From contig JAFGVR010000152.1 in the NCBI GenBank assembly GCA_016937915.1, forward strand, positions 1-10,132: DNA of 10,132 nt, read 5' to 3'. The DNA is from Campylobacterales bacterium. Its GTDB lineage: Bacteria; Campylobacterota; Campylobacteria; Campylobacterales; Sulfurimonadaceae. Of the stretch, positions 6,208 through 10,132 are shown in pieces. The translations under genes were made by a program, and so were the position numbers. Under the pieces are notes generated by a model. That model made no database searches. It was not told the origin of the DNA and saw only the letters and a list, made by a program, of their open reading frames with translations. Every line of letters begins with the position of its first letter. Within the stretch, counting starts at the first letter, position 1.

Positions 6208-7239
6208 TTACTTACTATACCCATCAGGATTATTACTCTGCCATCTCCAGCTATCAATACACATCTGTTCTAACTCTCTTTTAGCTTCCCATCCAAGTAT
6301 CTCTTTAGCATAACTTGGATCTGCGTAACATTTTGCTATATCTCCAGCTCTTCTATCTACTAGCTTATATGGTACATCTTTACCACTTGCTTTTTCGTAT
6401 GCTTTTACAACATCAAGCACTGAGTAGCCTGTACCAGTGCCTAAGTTTGTGATGAGTGGTTTTTTCATGGTTGATTGTTTGTTTAGGTACTCTATCGCTT
6501 TTACATGAGCGTCTGCTAAGTCCACTACATGGATGTAGTCTCTCACTCCTGTACCATCGTGTGTATCATAGTCACTTCCAAATACACTTAGATATTCTCT
6601 TTTACCAACTGCTACTTGAGAGATGAAGGGCATAAGGTTATTTGGTATCCCATTTGGGTCTTCCCCTATTGTACCACTCTCATGAGCTCCTACAGGGTTG
6701 AAGTATCTAAGGATTACTATCTTAAAAGAGTTATCACTTATATACAGATCCTCTAAAATCCTCTCTATCATATATTTACTAGTCCCATAAGGGTTTGTAG
6801 TACCACCCGTTGGAAAATTCTCCACTATAGGGGTAGTAGCAGGATCTCCATAAACTGTAGCAGATGAGCTAAATACTATCTTTTTACACTCAAACTCTCT
6901 CATCACTTCAAGTAGTCTTAGAGTTCCAACTACATTATTATCGTAGTATTCTAGTGGTTTTGCTACACTCTCACCAACAGCTTTTAGCCCTGCGAAGTGG
7001 ATAACTGAGTCTATAGTGTAACTTGAAAACACCTCTTTTAGTTTAGCTTCATCTCTTATATCACCATCTACGAAAATCACCTCTTTGCCGATGATCTTAG
7101 AGACACGGTTTAATGATTCTTTTGATGAGTTTGACAAGTTATCATACACAACAAAGCCATAACCAGAAGCAGCAAGCTCTACTAAAGTATGACTTCCTAT
7201 GTACCCAGCTCCACCAGTTACAAGTATTTTTTTATCCAC
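6208..7239 (-). CDS. galE: UDP-glucose 4-epimerase, possibly bifunctional for UDP-GlcNAc
   Basis: Interconverts UDP-glucose and UDP-galactose through a bound NAD. I choose the GTG at 7239 (AGGGGA five bases upstream), giving 343 residues, close to the family's 338-345. A TTG at 7260 would add seven residues with no good binding site. Motifs: [10 protein letters not shown] (8-17), VYDNLSNS (31-38), [11 protein letters not shown] (81-91), FSSSATVYG (123-131), catalytic Tyr151 and Lys155 in PYGTSK (150-155), [10 protein letters not shown] (177-186), [11 protein letters not shown] (232-242) and [12 protein letters not shown] (296-307). In the last motif Cys304 stands where E. coli GalE has Tyr299 and human GALE has Cys307, a position known to decide whether N-acetylated sugars fit. 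It is the first gene of the operon; ugd follows after a short gap. Confidence 0.95.
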   Translation of the reverse strand: MDKKILVTGGAGYIGSHTLVELAASGYGFVVYDNLSNSSKESLNRVSKIIGKEVIFVDGDIRDEAKLKEVFSSYTIDSVIHFAGLKAVGESVAKPLEYYDNNVVGTLRLLEVMREFECKKIVFSSSATVYGDPATTPIVENFPTGGTTNPYGTSKYMIERILEDLYISDNSFKIVILRYFNPVGAHESGTIGEDPNGIPNNLMPFISQVAVGKREYLSVFGSDYDTHDGTGVRDYIHVVDLADAHVKAIEYLNKQSTMKKPLITNLGTGTGYSVLDVVKAYEKASGKDVPYKLVDRRAGDIAKCYADPSYAKEILGWEAKRELEQMCIDSWRWQSNNPDGYSK

Positions 7240-7272
7240 ATTTTCCCCTACAGTTGCCAAAAAAAGTCAGGA

Positions 7273-7300
7273 ATTATAGTTGATTTACACTTTGACCCAA
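7273..7300 (-). promoter_or_regulatory. Predicted promoter of the galE-to-rfb operon
   Basis: On the minus strand a perfect TATAAT (7273-7278) lies 16 bases downstream of TTGGGT (7295-7300). It is in the 91-base gap between the GAF gene stop and the galE start, and places transcription start roughly 25-30 bases before the GTG. Sigma-70 promoters of Campylobacterota depend mostly on the -10 box, so the weak -35 is not a problem. Prediction from sequence only. Confidence 0.55.
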
Positions 7301-7330
7301 CTTACGAAGGTATATTTTGTTTTTTAAAAA

Positions 7331-7819
7331 TCATCTATAAACCTCCACTAGCTCCAAAAAACCACTTACATAATGGGCAAAAAAAATCATAAATTTTATA
7401 TCATTTTGTTCAAAACCGTTTTCTTTATTTAAAAGTTCTAAAACACCTATAATCTCTCTAGTGGAGTTATACACTGGAACAGCTGCTATATTTTTTGTCA
7501 TATATCCTGTTTTTTTATCCACTTCAGATAAAAAGTTTGGATCACTATATGGGTCATTTGTAAAAAAAGGCTCACCTTGTTTTATCACATAACCCACTAT
7601 CCCTTTATCACAAGGGACTATTATCCTATCTGTCCCATCAGCTATAGTTGTCCAAACCTCTTGCTTTTTAACATCCCTGATAAATATAGAACATCTATCT
7701 GCCTCAACAACAAATTTCGCATACTTAGATATAAGTGGAAGCCCATCTTCAAGCGATTTTTTATTTAAAAGTTCTCTTCCAAACTCCACTAGCATCGAGT
7801 TTAAATGTTTACTTTTCAA
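7331..7819 (-). CDS. Single-domain GAF protein
   Basis: 162 residues, almost all one GAF domain (about 8-158), with no attached histidine kinase, GGDEF, EAL or helix-turn-helix part. Typical features: ADRCSIFIRD (40-49), the strand near VWTTIADG (55-62), DKGIVGYVIKQGEPFF (71-86), YSDPNF (91-96), VDKKTGYMTKNIAAVPVYN (100-118) and IIGVLELLNK (123-132). NKENGFEQND (131-140) resembles the NKxnFx3DE motif of cyclic-nucleotide-binding GAF domains but has Ile where the final Glu would be. The start is TTG at 7819, with AAAGG seven bases before it; an internal ATG at residue 9 is an alternative. There is no signal peptide or membrane helix, so it should be a cytoplasmic sensor whose ligand and partner are unknown. 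It precedes the galE operon on the same strand with a 91-base gap. Confidence 0.88.
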   Translation of the reverse strand: MKSKHLNSMLVEFGRELLNKKSLEDGLPLISKYAKFVVEADRCSIFIRDVKKQEVWTTIADGTDRIIVPCDKGIVGYVIKQGEPFFTNDPYSDPNFLSEVDKKTGYMTKNIAAVPVYNSTREIIGVLELLNKENGFEQNDIKFMIFFAHYVSGFLELVEVYR

Positions 7820-7846
7820 AATAAACCTTTATTTTTTATTCAGCCA

Positions 7847-7860
7847 ATTATAGTATAAAT
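7847..7860. promoter_or_regulatory. Overlapping divergent -10 boxes for the GAF gene and the EamA gene
   Basis: The 58-base space between the two divergent starts contains TATAAT on the minus strand (7847-7852) and TATAAA on the plus strand (7854-7859), only one base apart. The transporter has GGG just upstream of its ATG, and the GAF gene has AAAGG before its TTG. The boxes fit Campylobacterota -10 elements; clear -35 boxes were not seen. If both are used, polymerases would exclude one another. Confidence 0.4.
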
Positions 7861-7877
7861 CGATAAAAAAGGGATAT

Positions 7878-8765
7878 ATGAAAACAGATCTTGATAGAGG
7901 CATCATCTTTATGCTCGCATCTGCACTTATCTCTGCTTTAAATGGGGCAGTGACTAAGATACTAGCAGATGATATGAGTGCTTTGGAGATTGTATTTTTT
8001 AGAAACCTCATAGGGATAGCTCTAATATTTTATGCACTAAAACACACCCCACCAACCCTTAGTGGTGGAAAGTTGCATCTGCTCATCACTAGAGGGGTAT
8101 TAGGATTTTTGGCAATGATACTCTTCTTTTACACCATCACAACCATCCAACTAGGTGAGGCGATAACCCTAAACAAAACCTCACCCTTATTTGTCTCCAT
8201 CATAGCGTTTTATCTTTTAGGTGAGCATCTAAACAAAAAAACCATATTAGCCCTTTTAGTAGGGTTTTTAGGGGTAGTATTTATAACCAAACCTTTTGGT
8301 ATGAGTCTATCTTATGAGCATCTGCTAGGAGTTCTTGGTGGATTTTTTGCAGCATCTGCTTATGCTACTATCAAAAAGATAAAAGATATATACGATTCAA
8401 GGGTGATAGTGTTGTCATTTGTAGTTGTTGGTAGCATCATCCCAGCTATCTTGTTTTTGGTAGCTCCCCACATACAACCCCCTGCAAATCTCGCTTTTTT
8501 ATTTCCAGAGTTTGTGTATCCCTTTAGTTTAAAAGTGTGGATGCTCATAATCTTTATGGCGTTTATCTCAACACTCTCTCAGTGGCTTTTGACAAAAGCT
8601 TACAGTTTTTCAAACGCATCTATCATAGGGGTTATCAGCTATACAAACATCCCATTTGCCATAGGTTTTGGATACGCTTTGGGGGATGCATTTCCAGACA
8701 ACTACACACTTTTTGGGATTTTACTGATAGTTTTAGGGGGTGTTTTAGTTAGCAAATCTAAATAG
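7878..8765 (+). CDS. EamA-family (drug/metabolite transporter) inner-membrane permease
   Basis: 295 residues with about ten hydrophobic helices, arranged as two EamA repeats at roughly residues 8-137 and 150-293. Repeat 1 carries the typical helix-end pattern GEAITLNKTSPLFVSIIAFYLLGE (about 92-115). The matching place in repeat 2 (NASIIGVISYTNIPFAIGFGYALGD) ends in Asp in place of Glu. The first residues are short and charged, then the protein enters the membrane (GIIFMLASALISALNGAVTKIL). Members export amino acids or other metabolites or take up nucleotide-like compounds. The substrate cannot be read from the sequence. The ATG at 7878 has GGG six bases before it. The gene diverges from the GAF gene and lies 45 bases before the flavoprotein gene on the same strand, with no terminator seen between them. 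Confidence 0.9.
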   Translation: MKTDLDRGIIFMLASALISALNGAVTKILADDMSALEIVFFRNLIGIALIFYALKHTPPTLSGGKLHLLITRGVLGFLAMILFFYTITTIQLGEAITLNKTSPLFVSIIAFYLLGEHLNKKTILALLVGFLGVVFITKPFGMSLSYEHLLGVLGGFFAASAYATIKKIKDIYDSRVIVLSFVVVGSIIPAILFLVAPHIQPPANLAFLFPEFVYPFSLKVWMLIIFMAFISTLSQWLLTKAYSFSNASIIGVISYTNIPFAIGFGYALGDAFPDNYTLFGILLIVLGGVLVSKSK

Positions 8766-8768
8766 TTT

Positions 8769-8782
8769 TAATGTTAACATTA
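8769..8782. promoter_or_regulatory. 14-base perfect palindrome upstream of the flavoprotein gene
   Basis: TAATGTTAACATTA is its own reverse complement. It lies in the 45-base gap between the transporter stop and the flavoprotein ATG, about 28 bases before that ATG. It has no G+C-rich stem and no following T-run, so it is not a terminator. A transcription-factor operator is possible. Chance occurrence in AT-rich DNA cannot be excluded. Confidence 0.35.
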
Positions 8783-8810
8783 GCCTTTACAATTATACGA
8801 TGGAAATAAA

Positions 8811-10132
8811 ATGGACAATAAAATTTTAATCATAGGTGCAGGGGGTGCTGGTTTAACTGCTGCACTTTGGGCAAAAGATGCTGGATGTGATGTAGTGGTT
8901 GTGACAAAAGAGTACCCAACAAGGAGTCAAACTTGTATGGCTCAAGGGGGGATAAACGCATCTTTTAGTGATAACGACACAGTAGAGTCACACATCCAAA
9001 ACACTCTAAAATCGGCTCATGGTCTAGCAGATGAAGATGCAGTAGAGCTTCTTTGTAAAAACGCTTTAGATGCCATAGAGTGGCTAGATGAGGTAGGTGT
9101 ATGTTTTTCAAGAACAGAGGATGCAAAGATAGCTCAGAGAAAACTAGGTGGTGCTAGTGCAGCTCGTGCTTGTTACGCTCAGGACTACACGGGGCTAAAG
9201 ATACTTCACACCCTTTATGATAGATGCTTAGCATCTGAGATAGAGCTTTTAAATGAGAGATACCTTTTAGAGCTTATAGTTGAAGATGCAGTGGTAAAAG
9301 GGGCTTTGTTTTTAAACATAAAAACTAGTGAAGTGGAGATCATAAAAGCATCGGCTGTCGTTTTAGCTACTGGTGGTTACGCTGGGCTTTATGGCAAACA
9401 CTCCACAAACTCTAAAGCATCAACAGGTGATGGGATAGCTGTAGCACTTAGAGCTGGGGCTAGAGTTAGTGATATGGAGTTTGTACAATTTCACCCAACT
9501 GCACTTAAAAATTCATCAGTTCTTATCTCAGAGAGTGCTAGAGGTGCCGGTGGGCATCTGCTAAACTCAAAAGGTGAGAGGTTTGTTGATGAGCTTTTGC
9601 CTCGTGATGAAGTTGCAAGAGCAATAGATAATGAGATGCAAAAAGGGGAAGATATATACCTTGACATAAGACACCTTGGTGAGAAGTTTATAGATGAAAA
9701 TCTGCCTCAAGAGAGAAAACTTGCAAAACTTTATGAAAATATCGATCCACTAGATAGCATCATCCCCATAAAACCAGCTGCTCACTACACTATGGGTGGG
9801 ATAGAAGTTGATGCAAACTCAAGCACTAACATAGCTGGACTTTTTGCAGTTGGTGAGTGTGCTAACCATAGAGTCCATGGTGCAAACCGCCTTGGTGGAA
9901 ACTCCCTTTTAGAACTTGTGGTATTTGGAAAAGAGGTTGGGATAAGCTCATCATCTTATGCAAAAAACAACCCATCTAGTGAGATAAAAGAGATGCCAAA
10001 ACCAAAAGAGGTAAAAATTGGTTATGAGGTAAATTTTTATGAGATAAAAGATGAGTTAGAAGATATTTTTTATAAAAATGTTGGCATCTCAAAAGATGCT
10101 ACTTCACTAAAAGAAGCTCTAAAAAAAGTGGA
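8811..10132 (+). CDS. Succinate dehydrogenase/fumarate reductase-type flavoprotein subunit, C-terminus cut by window edge
   Basis: The first 440 residues are present; family members run about 500-600. N-terminal FAD motif IIGAGGAGLTAA (7-18), then PTRSQTCMAQGGIN (36-49), GGASAARACYAQDYTG (113-128), LATGGYAGLY (185-194), FVQFHPTAL (224-232), SESARGAGGHL (240-250), PRDEVARA (264-271), AAHYTMGGI (323-331) and HGANRLGGNSLLELVVFG (356-373). These supply the dicarboxylate-site residues expected by family comparison: His228, Arg266, His325, Arg360. The HGANRLGGNSLLELVVFG form favours the SdhA/FrdA branch over L-aspartate oxidase (NadB). At the place where SdhA/FrdA have the FAD-linking His (TRSHT), this protein has Gln40, so FAD is probably not covalently held. 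ATG at 8811 has a weak GGAAA upstream. Partner iron-sulfur and membrane subunits would lie beyond the edge. Whether it works as dehydrogenase, reductase or another soluble flavoenzyme is open. Confidence 0.87.
   Translation, partial: MDNKILIIGAGGAGLTAALWAKDAGCDVVVVTKEYPTRSQTCMAQGGINASFSDNDTVESHIQNTLKSAHGLADEDAVELLCKNALDAIEWLDEVGVCFSRTEDAKIAQRKLGGASAARACYAQDYTGLKILHTLYDRCLASEIELLNERYLLELIVEDAVVKGALFLNIKTSEVEIIKASAVVLATGGYAGLYGKHSTNSKASTGDGIAVALRAGARVSDMEFVQFHPTALKNSSVLISESARGAGGHLLNSKGERFVDELLPRDEVARAIDNEMQKGEDIYLDIRHLGEKFIDENLPQERKLAKLYENIDPLDSIIPIKPAAHYTMGGIEVDANSSTNIAGLFAVGECANHRVHGANRLGGNSLLELVVFGKEVGISSSSYAKNNPSSEIKEMPKPKEVKIGYEVNFYEIKDELEDIFYKNVGISKDATSLKEALKKV

Noticed and set aside
7240..7260. 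TTG at 7260 as the galE start
   Set aside because: It adds seven residues absent from typical GalE proteins and has no good binding site, whereas the GTG at 7239 follows AGGGGA by five bases.
8360..8548. Minus-strand open frame inside the EamA gene (and 7829-8011, 8537-8752)
   Set aside because: Shadows of the transporter coding frame, which has the expected ten-helix pattern.
8811..10132. L-aspartate oxidase (NadB)
   Set aside because: NadB shares the fold, and the missing FAD-linking His would fit, but the HGANRLGGNSLLELVVFG form, AHYTMGGI and the GGASAARACYAQDYTG region are closer to the SdhA/FrdA branch. Not fully excluded.

Overview
The window is AT-rich, densely packed bacterial DNA. 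Codon use, the protein sequences and the mix of genes fit a Campylobacterota genome (Sulfurimonas/Arcobacter/Sulfurospirillum-like). This is a judgement from sequence style, because no taxonomic marker gene is present.

Positions 1-7239 hold one long minus-strand operon that makes nucleotide sugars. Read in transcription order it runs: galE (UDP-glucose 4-epimerase), ugd (UDP-glucose 6-dehydrogenase, frameshifted), a small antitoxin, a ParE/RelE-family toxin, a UDP-glucuronate 4-epimerase-like gene, rfbA, rfbC, rfbD, a 76-residue membrane protein, a 34-residue membrane protein, and rfbB, which runs off the left edge. From the toxin onwards nearly all junctions overlap by 1-11 bases or are separated by 1 base, so translation is probably coupled. 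The products would be UDP-galactose, UDP-glucuronate, UDP-galacturonate and dTDP-L-rhamnose, the precursors of a surface polysaccharide (O-antigen, capsule or exopolysaccharide). No glycosyltransferase lies in the window.

Two things stand out in the operon. First, ugd is broken by an exact tandem duplication of four bases (CAAA on the coding strand). Removing one copy restores a 389-residue protein with every family motif. Second, a type II toxin-antitoxin pair sits between ugd and the epimerase that would use its product, and the toxin stop codon overlaps the epimerase's TTG start.

Positions 7331-7819 (minus) encode a single GAF-domain protein. It diverges from an EamA-type transporter at 7878-8765 (plus), and the two share a 58-base region with overlapping -10-like boxes.

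Positions 8811-10132 (plus) hold the first 440 residues of a succinate dehydrogenase/fumarate reductase-type flavoprotein, cut by the right edge. The usual covalent-FAD histidine appears to be glutamine. No rRNA, tRNA, CRISPR array, insertion sequence or convincing intrinsic terminator was seen, and no stretch over 300 bases lacks a gene.
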